The position numbers were made by a program, and so were the translations under genes. Source: Takakia lepidozioides (Eukaryota; Streptophyta; Takakiopsida; Takakiales; Takakiaceae). Taken from it: 60,000 bases of DNA. The stretch spans positions 7,442,001 to 7,502,000 of the forward strand of contig CM060733.1 of assembly GCA_030704615.1 (NCBI GenBank), read 5' to 3'. Below, in pieces: positions 33,445-43,565 of the stretch (positions are counted from its first letter, which is position 1; each line of letters begins with the position of its first letter). The notes below the pieces were generated by a model. That model ran no database searches, was not told where the DNA came from, and saw only the letters and a program-made list of their open reading frames with translations.

Positions 33445-34170
33445 TTGAATGTTGTTGACGACATTCACTTCTTTGTCTGAGTCATTCTTAAGCGAGTATA
33501 TTAATTCACCTGGTTAGGATCTAAGGGTGCAATTATATTGTCCCTGATTAGAATTGATAATGTCCTTGAATGGCGTTGACGACATTCACATACGGAGTTG
33601 TTGTGTGGTCCTCAAGGTTATTTAAATTTTTGTAATGTCCATAGAGGTTACAATGAGGGTTGATCACTTCATTTTGCTGAATGTCAATGCAGACATTCAG
33701 TTGTTCTGCATTGTTTTTTCCTCTTGCGATGAATATGGAGGCTTGATAAGCTCTGTTTTAAGAAATCCAAAGTGAATGTCGTTGACGACATTCACAGCTG
33801 TGTCTGTATTATTCAAAAACGACAAATTCAATTTTCATGGATTGGGGAGCTAAGTAATTGGTTTCTTTTTTGTATTTTTGTGAATGGCGTTGACGCCATT
33901 CACATACAGTGATGTTGTGAGGTCCTCAGTGATAGGTTCGTTATGAATGTGCATTGAGTTTTCCTGGATGGTTCCTTACTCAATTTTTTTATTTCCATCC
34001 TGTGATTTTGCTTCATTTCAGTAATAATTTGGCTTCATTCTTGAATGTCGTTGACGACATTCACTTCTATGTCTGTGTCATTTCTAATCGCTTATTTGCA
34101 TTCACCTGGATTAGGATGTATTTACAGTGTCATGGAATGGAATGTTTTGAATGGCGTTGACGACATTCAT
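33445..34170. repeat. Seven class-B 24-bp palindromes in intron 5, MULE-B
   Basis: Sites start at 33445, 33566, 33677, 33772, 33880, 34041 and 34147. The best (33772) is a perfect-arm palindrome: arm GTGAATGT, core CGTTGACG, arm ACATTCAC. The one at 33880 has arms GTGAATGG and CCATTCAC around CGTTGACG. The 33677 site keeps symmetric arms but its core is changed (CAATGCAG). Intervening sequence is unique apart from a repeated TCACCTGG-type context near 33510 and 34105. Confidence 0.95.
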
Positions 34171-35489
34171 ATCTGGAGCAGTAGTGTGGTCCTGAAAGGT
34201 CCTTGGAGCAGTTGTCAGAGCCATTTCAATCCATGTTTTATTCTTTCTGTTCGACTTGCATCTTACTTACTGAGCGCTTTTGTGGGTTGGGATTCATCTC
34301 CTTTTTTCAGGTACACGAAATATGTGCTTATGGAAGGAAATCACCTGAGCGGAATTCCCGACTATCTTGACATGTGGTCGGACCCTGCAAACGATCCAAC
34401 CATGTATACTGCAGGGATATTGAAGGACTGGAGTCCTTCTCACTTCAGAGACTGTGGGTGGTACCTTGACTGCCCACCTGAGCACACGACCTTTCAAGAA
34501 CAGCATATGAAATACTTGAACAATAACGCTGAGATGCTGGCGCCTTTGACTGACGAAGAGTATCAACGAAACATAGCAACCTTGGCTGCCAAGGAGCCTG
34601 ATGCTCAGGGAACGCCGCAGAAGGGAAAGAAGGCGGGCCGCAAACCAAAAGACAAGGCTGTTGATGTCATAGCCATCTCACCAGCAAAGCCAAAGGACAA
34701 AGACAAGTCCAAAGAGAAGGAAAAGGACAAGGGGAAGGAGAATGAAAAGGAGATGGAGAGTGGGCAGGACTTTAGTGCTGGAAGATATACCCGCACTCTT
34801 CAGTGCGTGTTCGATGCCAAGCCACACCCTTCCCGTTCTGATTCAGCAGGAGAGATGAAAATTGTTAATGAGGGTTGGCTTTCGATGATGCAGAGTCGAA
34901 AGAGAGGATACACTGGGGTGCCATCCCCTACCTGGGACAATATAATCTCATTCCTCAATCTGGTGAGAATTCCACTTTCTTTCCTTTTTCTCTGAATGTT
35001 TCGTTGGCAGTATTTCAGTCTCGTTCTTTGAAAACATTCTTGCCATCGTTTTTATAAAAAACATGTCTGTTGCAGGTGAGCACAGGTCCCACCTTCGTGT
35101 GCGGTGTGCAGAAAACTTATGCGGCCGACATTGTCATTCTCGACATCCCGGATGGCCAGGCTGTGCCAGAAGTTCTTCCAAAGGGCAAGACGCCAGGGTG
35201 GAACAAATTCGAGGACAACTACGAGAGTTGGGTATTCGGGTTCTGTAACAATTTCCTCTCTGATGTAGGGACACTTCTGCTTTTTCAGTCATGTGACAAT
35301 GATAGTCGTCGGGCATTGGCATCATACCTCAAGTCTTCAGGGTTTGAAGTTTTGCGCACATGGAATTGTGTGAACAGCCTCGACCTTGTGAAAGGGGGTT
35401 TCCCTGGTCAGCTGGTATGCCGTCTACCTTCTGCTTATGCTTTGATCATGAGTTTCAATTTTCTCTGCAGCTCCACTCTAGTAGAATGT

Positions 35490-35513
35490 TTTATGATCGA
35501 CACCGATCATCAA
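35490..35513. repeat. Class-A-like palindrome in intron 7, MULE-B
   Basis: TTATGAT, core CGACACCG, ATCATCAA. It sits in intron 7 (35415-35609), exactly the intron that carries the single intact class-A site of the MULE-A right part (57405-57428). It may be the ancestral site that survived the change of palindrome class in introns 1 and 5. Confidence 0.8.
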
Positions 35514-36514
35514 CGATTCATGGTTTTTTGGTGTCAGAGTTCTGAATAGCCGATGTACACACTTCCACTTTAGATTGTGTTTACCACACTAACCTGCTAT
35601 CTTTGGCAGACGAGGATGTTCGAGGCGATCTGCTTGCGGAGGATTCGCACATCAAAGACACCATCCTCCATCCGCAGCTTTGAGATTTCTGACCAGGGTT
35701 GTTTCGTCAACCCCCCCTATGAGCCCCATGTCGATGACATTTTGTACAACTTCATGCAGTCCAGTCAGACTCTGAAGAGACCAGATGGCACTCCCTGGAG
35801 AGGTGCAAAGGAAAAGTCACCAGCATTCATGCAAATACTGCTGGAGTCATGCAGCCACCGCTCTGCACGGGTGGTCGATCTTTCTGTGTCCACAGGTTCG
35901 TTTTCTCCCTTCCGAATTGGTTTCCTTTCAACAGTTTCATCTGCTTAAATCCCCTCCTCCAAACTGCTTCTGTTCTCCTGTCTGGTGCAGGAGCAACTTA
36001 CCACGCATGCAAGGCAGGCGGAAGAAGCCTTTTTGGTATGGAGGGTGATTCTGACCTCTACAACACAGTGCTCCTCCCCCTTTTGTCTGGCTCCACTTCA
36101 GGCACACAGACTGATCGGATTCATATTCGAAATGATGACGATCCCGAAGATAAGCAGGTCGACAACGACTTTTCATGTGAGTAAGTGCTAAACCCTCTTT
36201 GGGAGTCATACTCAATTTCTCGATAACATCAAAGTTACAGTAATAACTTTTTCAGGCTGTCTTTCAGGAAAGCCAGCGGTGGATCTTCAGGAGATACAGT
36301 CATTTTTGGCGAGTTTGTTTTCGACAGCCCCCTTTCCAATTTTCTGCTCCCTGTTTATGCCGAAGCAATGGCACTTCACGCGTCCGAGTCCATATCCCCT
36401 GACTTTTTAGTGGCCAGCCGTAGGTGTATCCAGCGTGGATCCGGTGTTCTAAAATACTTAGACTTAGATGCAGAGGAAGAAGGGATACATTGTACTGACT
36501 CTGAGTCAGACTGA

Positions 36515-37074
36515 ACTGTATTCTTTTAATATTCATTTTCATATTATCTGGAAAACGTTGAATCCCCTTACTCTACCGTAGTTGTTCCTTTAGAACAAAT
36601 AATAATCACAGAATCAACTTTCGTTTAAATTGCTATATGTATGAATCCATCTCACAAACCTTCCTGACTCTTCTCATATCCATTGTGCATTCATCTACAC
36701 TGTATTCATGCGTGCTCCATTCATGAAAGCTTCCTTTGTACAACATCCATTGTACATTCATCCTCTGTACTCTTTAATCTACCCCACAAACCTTCCACAC
36801 TCATTTCATATACTTTGTGCATTCGTCAAAAGATTTGGTCATGCATCTTCCTGTCATGAATTTTTGTCATTGCTCAACATCCATTATACATTCATCCATT
36901 TTACTCTTATCCATCCGTCATTCATCCATCTACATAGATTTTTCAAACTCATCCATCTGTTTATCATCCAACTGTACATTCATCCATCATTTATTCAATG
37001 CCTTTTATTATGTCGTCCAGCTTGTTTCCGCGGTAAAGGATGCCAATCCGCGGGAATACACTCCACTTCTTTCT
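36515..37074. repeat. MULE-B 3' flank with CATTCATCCA-type simple repeat
   Basis: Downstream of the ParB-MTase stop there is an AT-rich stretch and then about 330 bases (36690-37010) dominated by variants of CATTCATCC and CCATTGTACATTCATCC. The same composition, inverted, lies at 56040-56270 in the right part of MULE-A, so it belongs to the element. It ends in a block with CCGCGG just before the terminal region. Confidence 0.75.
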
Positions 37075-37203
37075 GGGTGCGTGGTGACTCGGCCTCCACG
37101 TGTGATGACGTGGACAGAGCCCCGTGACGTGGCATTTGCGCAAGATGACGTGGCGTGAGCGCAGTCGCGCTCACGTGACCAGGCTCACGCCGAGGCATCC
37201 CTG
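37075..37203. repeat. MULE-B right terminal and subterminal repeats
   Basis: Repeats of TGACGTGG and GTGAGCGCAGTCGCGCTCACG precede the terminus. Read inward from 37203 it starts CAGGGATGCCTCGGCGTGAGC and aligns with the right ends of MULE-A (55837) and MULE-C (53341, CAGCGTAGCTACGGCGTGAGC). Confidence 0.88.
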
Positions 37204-37212
37204 AAGTCATAG
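37204..37212. repeat. 9-bp target duplication of MULE-B (right copy)
   Basis: AAGTCATAG, identical to 12814-12822. The flanking LTR continues from here without loss (TTACTCGC). Confidence 0.97.
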
Positions 37213-37896
37213 TTACTCGCTTTGATGCGCGCGCCTGACTCCCAACCTGGCCGCCCGGGCCAACTTGGAGCTTCGGCTGCTCACCGGGACATAACGGCCC
37301 CCCTTCGCTTCCCTCTAAACCCTCCACCTATTTGGGACTAGGAGAATTCCCTTTGATAGATGGTAGTCCGGAACAGCTCCCCACTCTTTGGTCGCTTTCC
37401 GGCTCGCTCACTTACTCACTAGTTTTTGGTCACCAACGGGCTTGCACCGTTCTCGGGGTTACTACTCCATATATATACTTCTGTAGCTGTCCGCGGGGGT
37501 TTCATAACCAGCCATGCCATTTTATGGCGAACCACCACGAAAGCCCTCGACTCCCGGTGATGAGTCGCGGTGAGTCTTGGCCCACTCACCACGGCCCCTA
37601 TGGACCGTGCTGAGTCCCAAGACTCCCCACGACTCCCACCACGAGGTCTCCGCCCCCATGGTGAGTCCTATGCCACCCCCACTAAGTCCCGCTAAGCTAC
37701 CACCACCCCTTGTGGAGCCACCCCCACCGCAACCCGGTGTGCGGGGCTCCACCTAGTGAGCGCCTCCGCCTCCTTCAGTGCCTTGGGCACTCAAGGGTGC
37801 TTCAGCCCCCCATACCTATTGCTGCCGCTGCCCCCACCACAGGGGCAGCCCCTCATGTGTCCCGACCCCCTGCCCTCAAGGCAAAGGGCCGCGACA
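37213..37896 (-). repeat. gypsy-2 3' LTR, main part
   Basis: Together with 12781-12822 this makes a 726-bp LTR with TGTCGCG...CGCGACA ends. It matches 53622-54126 and the inverse of 58344-58560 at about 99 percent. In element orientation it is preceded by a purine-rich tract (GGTAGGGGTGTG), the expected polypurine tract. Confidence 0.93.
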
Positions 37897-38802
37897 CACA
37901 CCCCTACCAACAGGGAATCGATGTCCTCATCGACTTGTCGTTTTGTAGAAACGAACATCCAAGTTGTGGCGTCCCACATCAAGGAGTTTGTTTCCATACC
38001 ATGGCGTCCCATGGCAAAGAACCGAACCCCACACTTGACTCTACTCTCCACTAGCTAGTTCGGCCGACTTCCTCCAAGTCCCGGCCAAGGGTGGAGCCTC
38101 TCAAGCTCCTCCCAGTGCACTCTTCTTGGCCTACTTCAAGGCCAAGGAACGATCCTCCTTGAGGATCGAATTGCCTTACTGCAACAACATTGCTTGCGAC
38201 TGCTCATGATGCCGCTTTTGGCATCACCTTGAGCAAGGGTTCACCTGGAACCCTCTTTGACTAGGAAGATAACCTTGAACCAACCGTGCGCCCCAATCAC
38301 TACAATTGGGTCCGCCTTGGAATGCTGGCCTGAGGTACGGGAACACGCCGAAGCCGCACTACGACTTCGTCCCGAGGCTACATGATTATAGTACGTGAAC
38401 GGAAGCACGTAGCTTCCGCGTTAGCCCGCACTACAAGGCAACCCCCTCGGTAGCGCAGTTATAGTACGCGCACGCGCCAGGTGCGCACTAGCACGTGAAC
38501 TCCCAAAGAAGTCGCAAGTTTCCTTGCCCCTTGGATGGGGGTCACCCGATTTCGGCACTACGCAAACACACGATTAACCCAATTTACCTCTCCCACTTTT
38601 ATAAGCTAGCATGCATTCTACACACTAGCCAACCATACCATGCATCACCATTCCAAACAAAATAGGACGCACAACATTTGGAACCCAGTTCCTTTATAAC
38701 AAATTTTTTGTACAATACAAGTTTTTGTAATCGGATTCCTAAGCTAGCTACGCCGGGCTAAGCATGCATTTCCTCCCCCACGCTCCAAGGTTGATGTCCC
38801 CA
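37897..38802. other. gypsy-2 3' untranslated region
   Basis: About 900 bases between the polyprotein stop and the 3' LTR. No coding frame is recognised. It includes a GC-rich stretch with TAGTACG repeats at 38380-38500. Confidence 0.6.
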
Positions 38803-41800
38803 TCAACGTTTCTTCTGCTTTTGAGGTCGTCCTTCGAAAGCTGCAACCGCCTCGGATGCGTTTCCCATTTCTGAGGCACGCACCCAAGATGCCTCCACAT
38901 GATGATAGCCCTTCCATTTGACGAGATACTCCGTTTCTCGGTTCTTGAACCTCCTCGACTTAAGTATTGCCTCCACCTCGTATTCAGGTTCATTTTCATG
39001 ATCCAACAGCATAGGTGGCGGACGCAACACTTGATGTCGATTCGGACGCGCTTCATCTTTGAAGTAAGGCTTCAAAAGGGAGACATGGAATACTGGGTGC
39101 ACCTTGTTGTTTGCCGGCAGCTCCAATTCATACACATCCTCATTCATAACCTTCCGAATGCGAAAAGGTCCCGCATACGGAGGTACGAACTTCGGACTCA
39201 CTTCCGGAGGTAGTCGGAAATTCTTGATGTTCAACCAGACCTCTGTGCCTGCCTCAAACTTCACTTCCCTCCGCTTCCGATTCACCTGCCTTTCATACCG
39301 TTTCCTAGCTTTGGCAATGTTGTACTTTGCGAGCTTCAACAAACGCTCGCGTTCTTCCAGTACTTCCGCTACTGCCGGTTCCTCAACGTCCTGGGCGGCC
39401 CAACTTGTCGGCACCATAGGTGCTTTTCCATAGACCAATACGAAAGGGGAAACTCCCGTTGCGGAGTGTTCTGTGTTATTATAGCAGAACTCTGCCGCGT
39501 CTAAGTGTTCCATCCAGTCTGATTGGTCTGCCGACACGTAATTCCGCAAGAATTGCTTCACTACGGAATTCACTCTTTCCGTTTGGCCGTCCGTCGTAGG
39601 TCGGAAGGCGGTGCTCATCTTCAGCCTCGTCCCCATTTTCTTCCAAAGCATCCTCCAAAATTTACTCGTAAACTTTGGATCGCGATCCGAGACAATATCC
39701 TTCGGGACTCCATGATGCTTTAAGACGTGGGCGAAGTAAAGTCGCCCTGTCTCCTGCGCCGTTGCCGTCTCCTTGGTGGGGATGAAATGGCCCATTTTAC
39801 TAAACCTATCCACCACCACCATGATTGCATCGAATCCTTTTGACAGCGGCATAGCAGTCATGAAATCCATCGAGACGCTTTCCCAAGTCCCCTCTGGAAT
39901 CGGCAAGGGTTGTAACAGCCCCGCTTGCTTTTTGTACTCGCTCCGGTTTTGTTGGCATGTGGTGCATGTCTTGACATACTCCTCTGCCTCCTCCCTCAGT
40001 TTGGGCCAGAAATACTCTTTCTTCAAGAGTGCCGCAGTGCGCTTGGCTCCGCCGTGGCCCACAAGCGGGCTATCATGGCATTCTCTCAAGAGGCTATCTC
40101 TGATCCCTCCCTTTGGCACGTAGAGACGTTTTTGCTTATACCGGAGCAGTCCATTTTGCAAGTGGAACTGCGATTTAACCCCCATCCTCAAGTCCTGCAT
40201 CACGGACTTCGCCAGCTCATCCTTCCGGTAAGCCTTCCGGATCTTCCTTTGGAGCGCCGTCTCGCCCTTGTACACCAACAAGAGTTGCTGCTTTCTACTT
40301 AAAGCATCGGCCACCACGTTGTCTCGTCCCGGTTTGTATTGGATATCCACGTCGAACACCGCCAAAGTATCTTGCCACCTAAGTTGTTTTGGGGACAACT
40401 TGGGCTGCGTGGCAAAATACTTCACCGTGACATTGTCCGTGAACACCTTCACTGGGTTGGAACCAACATAGTGGCGCTAAAGCTCAAGACAGTGCACCAC
40501 CGCCTTCATCTCTTTTTCGTGCGTCGGCCACCGTCGCTCCACTTCATTTAGTTTCTTACTTTCGTAAGCCACTGGACGTTCATCTTGCATAAGTACACCC
40601 CCAATCGCGAAGTCCGACGCATCTGTATGAATCTCAAATGGACGATCGAACTCCGGGATTTTCAAGACTGGAGCTTCCGCCATCCGCTGCTTCAATTCAG
40701 CAAAAGCTTGGCCACAAAATGTGTTTCATACCCAGACTTTGGATTTACACAGAAGGTCCGACAGCGGCCCCGCGATCTTGGCGAAATTTCTCACATACTT
40801 CCGGTAATAGGAGGCGAGTCCTAGGAAGGATCGTACTCCCGGGACCGAAGTCGGAGGCTCCCAGTCCAAGATCGCCCTCACCTTTCTGTCATCCATTTCG
40901 ATCCCATCCTGTGTAATCACATGCCCCAAGAACTCCACTTTTGTGACCCCGAATTCGCATTTTGAAGCTTTGGCGTACAGCTTCCCTTCCCGCAACTTTT
41001 GGAACACCCTTTTGAGGTGCTCCAGGTGTTCCTCCTTTGTTTTCGAGTATACCAAGATGTCGTCGATGTACACGATCACAAAGTCATCCAACCACTCCTG
41101 AAAAAGGCTGTTCATCAGCGTGCTAAAGGTCGCCGGTGCATTAGTGAGCCCAAAAGGCATCACCAAGAACTCATATGAACCATACCTTGTCCTGCACGCG
41201 GTCTTCTCCTCATCTCCTTCCGCCACCCGAATTTGATGATAGCCGGAGCGCAAGTCGATCCGGCTGAAATACTTCGCTCCTGCCAACCGGTCGAAAAGGT
41301 CGTCTATCCTTGGCAAAGGGTACCGGTTTTTAATAGTCACCTTATTCAAAGCCCTGTAATCGACACACATCCGCAGCGTCCCATCCTTCTTGTCTGCGAA
41401 TAGCACCGGGGCTCCGTAAGGTGACTTACTCGGCCGGATGTACCCCTTTGACATTAGATCCTTGAGCTGAGTCTTCAGCTCGACCAACTCTCTGTGGCTC
41501 AACCGGTAGGGCGCCTTGGCAGGCGGTTCCGATCCCGGTATCACCTCGATCTTGTGGTCAACTCCTCTTCGCGGTGGCAAGCCGCTTGGTAAATCCTCCG
41601 GCATCACATCCTGGTATTTCTCCAAAATCCCCTTGATCCAATCTGGGCTCGGCTCCCCATTGCCTTCTCCTTTCACTTCTCTAATACAAAGCAAAAACTG
41701 GGACTCGTGTGCCTCCTCCACGGCCCACTCCTTTGCTGACAGAAGGTTTATTCGCCCTCCCACGGATTTGGGCGTTTCCGACACTCGTAAAACCTCGCCA

Positions 41801-42807
41801 CCATTCCCACATGGCAGCGTGACTACTATCTTGCGGCCATCTATGACCGCTCCGGATTTGCTCAAAAAGGTCATCCCCAAAATGAGATCCACTCCATCGA
41901 TCTCGCAGATAGTGAAGTTCTCACGTCCCTCCCAACTCCCCAGTTGAAGAGGAACATCAAACGCCAACCTTGTCGCCAACTGAGGTTCTCCTTTGGCAGA
42001 GCGCATCTCAATAGAGGCCCCCACGTCACTTGTCGGGAGTCCCAACTTTCGCGCCGCCGCCGGCGTCATGAAGGAGTGCGACGCTCCTGTGTCCACCAAC
42101 AACGACACGTTAGTTCCGGATATTATCCCATCCACGAACATTAACTGACTCCCTTTACGCAGGGCGCCAGTTTCCTGATACAACTCACAAGAATAGTTGC
42201 CTACCTTGCAAGTCCTGGCGACCACCGCTTCCACCAAGCGACTGATTGTATCTTCCGACAGCTCCGTGGTTGCCCGAGTCATGTTCAATTGTCGAGGTTT
42301 TGTGCACTTCTTGGCCATGTGCCCGGGCTCCCCGCAATTGAAACACACTCCATCAAAGGTTGCCTTCTGTCCGCCATAAGCCGCTCCACCCGCTTTTCCT
42401 TTCGAAGCACCGGGTGCCGCCTTGACGTGTGAAGGCCATCCCTTCGATTTCCACGTGCCATTATCGCCGCGTGGCCTATCCCACTTCTTTTCCGGTCGGA
42501 AGGAGTCACCTTCCCGCTGGGTCTTCTTGTGATTCAGCTCCGTACGGCCTTGTCTCTCACCCCTAGGGACATCCGAGAAACATTCAGCCCTCTCAATTGC
42601 CTCGTTCAAAGTCTTGGGTGGCTTCTCCTCCAACTTCCGTCCCCATGGGGCCAATCCCGCCACAAAGTTGAAGACCATTTCTGGTTCTGCCATGTCCGCG
42701 ACTTCGAGCAACAGCACATTGAAAGCCTGGACATACCCCCGAATGTCATCTGTTTGCTTCAAATTCCTCATCTTGTCCCGGGCAAGCCAGGACGCGTTGA
42801 GGGGCAC
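38803..42807 (-). pseudogene. gypsy-2 gag C-terminus and pol (chromovirus)
   Basis: In order on minus: gag tail with zinc knuckle [14 protein letters not shown] (near 42305-42264); protease [11 protein letters not shown]; reverse transcriptase with [45 protein letters not shown] and [13 protein letters not shown] (near 41075-41037); RNase H FEIHTDASDFAIGGVLMQ; integrase HDSPLVGHGGAKRT, CTTCQQNRSEY, SMDFMTAMPLSKG, SDRDPKFTSKFW, TDGQTERVN; and a C-terminal chromodomain (YEVEAILKSR, EYLVKWKGYHHVEASWV, near 39000-38870). A frameshift near 40730 and a TAG at about 40479 (Trp codon position in RNase H) break the frame. The chromodomain places it in the chromovirus lineage of Ty3/gypsy. Confidence 0.95.
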
Positions 42808-43146
42808 AAACTATTTCTTCATCAATTCCTTGAACCCACTCCAGTTCAAGATTTCCGGACTTGGACCTCGGTCGTGAAGGCGTTTCTGCCACCATTGTTG
42901 AGCATAGCCCCTCAAATAGGTGGGAGCCACTTCCACCCGATCCTCGTCACTCAACTTGGCCGCCCGGAAGTACTGCTCTAGCTCCAAGAGCCAGGTGTTG
43001 AGTGCCTTCCGATTTCGGACGCCCTCGCAGGTGCCGGGTTCCTTAGGCTTCACCTTAAACTTTGCCTTAGCGGAAGTGGCATTAGCCGCCTTCAACACGT
43101 CTTTCAATGTCCCGCCAAACTGCGCCAACAACCCTTCCCAAAAGGC
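42808..43146 (-). pseudogene. gypsy-2 gag, middle part
   Basis: Starts at the MULE-C insertion point. It reads AFWEGLLAQFGGTLKDVLKA, then TWLLELEQYFRAAKLSDEDR and YLRGYAQQWWQKRL, a typical Ty3 capsid. A TAG after KELMKK (about 42809-42811) interrupts the frame, which then continues [14 protein letters not shown] in ORF 38803-42807. The gag N-terminus lies beyond MULE-C at 53342-53620. The duplicated CCAAAAGGC at both sides encodes the AFW that appears in both halves. Confidence 0.92.
43138..43146. repeat. 9-bp target duplication of MULE-C (left copy)
   Basis: CCAAAAGGC here and at 53342-53350. Removing MULE-C with one copy joins gag as MPPMPAAFW to EGLLAQFGG in frame. Confidence 0.95.
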
Positions 43147-43290
43147 GGGGGGTGCTATTCCGTGAGCCTGGAGGCGTGAGCCTGTGAGCCCAGGAAAGCG
43201 TGAGCCCAGCACAGGCTCACGCCACGTCAGCATGCAAACAGTGCCTATTTCCGCGGATGTCACCTATTTCCGAGTGGGGTCACCTATTTC
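43147..43290. repeat. MULE-C left terminal repeats
   Basis: Several GTGAGCC and GGCTCACGCCACGTCAGC blocks lie within 100 bases, with an imperfect inverted repeat at 53230-53341. Two copies of CACCTATTTCCG follow at 43261-43296. Confidence 0.75.
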
Positions 43291-43565
43291 CGCGGGTTGA
43301 TGTGGGGAGAATTGAGAATTGAGAACAAAGTGGTTTGTTTGTTTTTGCAATGTACTCAAGTCTGTGAGGTCCACAAAACAACAAATATATTGAAGGAACA
43401 ATCCGGGCAGTCCATGCAACCCCCATCTCCAACAATAGTTTGGAACCATGAATGTGAATTCCATGCACACATTGCAAAGAGGACAATAAGGACACACAAC
43501 CATCCCATTTCAAATTTGTCCCAGAATTAAACCAAAAGAATACTTCATATCAAGTGTCGCAGTCA

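Larger units (their letters stand above)
28631..36514 (+). pseudogene. ParB-like domain fused to beta-class amino-methyltransferase-like domain, MULE-B
   Basis: Ten exons: 28631-28927, 29371-29999, 30094-30286, 30371-30807, 33139-33365, 34311-34962, 35076-35414, 35610-35895, 35991-36180, 36256-36514, all with GT-AG introns; about 1,170 codons. Exon 1 is charged and NLS-like (RGKRKAAEG, SKPKKV). Residues about 150-330 are ParB/sulfiredoxin-like (MISMPVVRPPL, then FYVWDGNHRLLAWMG). Residues about 690-760 are a Lys/Glu-rich linker. The methyltransferase-like domain is near 815-1050: motif IV position ADIVILDIPDG, then WVFGFCNNFLSDVGTLLLFQ, and C-terminally motif I VVDLSVSTGATYHACKAGGR with GMEGD. 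The order IV then I is that of beta-class N6-adenine/N4-cytosine enzymes, but DPPY is replaced by DIPD. One base is lost near 30719 (frameshift) and Tyr became TAA at 33361-33363, so this copy is probably dead. Confidence 0.82.
12823..37203. mobile_element. MULE-B (Mutator-like transposon, with gypsy-1 nested inside)
   Basis: Both ends are fixed by the 9-bp duplication. The termini are CAACGACGCAATGGCGTGAGC on the left and, reading inward from the right, CAGGGATGCCTCGGCGTGAGC: 21-nt ends sharing CA and GGCGTGAGC, followed by similar GTGAGCGCG blocks. The element spans 24.4 kb, or about 12.4 kb without gypsy-1. It carries the transposase C-terminus (13473-14638), the transposase N-terminus (26636-27775) and a complete ParB-MTase gene (28631-36514). 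gypsy-1 replaced the middle of the transposase gene. Confidence 0.93.

Noticed and set aside
37332-37613. Identical ORFs at 37332-37613 and 53783-54064 as a duplicated gene
   Set aside because: Both lie inside the two gypsy-2 LTRs; their similarity is due to the LTR pair and the frame has no coding signature.
43147-43175. MULE-C terminus at the first GGCGTGAGC (43173) with imperfect duplication CCGTGAGCC/CCGTAGCTA
   Set aside because: The exact 9-bp duplication CCAAAAGGC at 43138 and 53342 restores gag in frame and gives a 21-nt terminus before GTGAGC as in the other copies, so the boundary is 43147.
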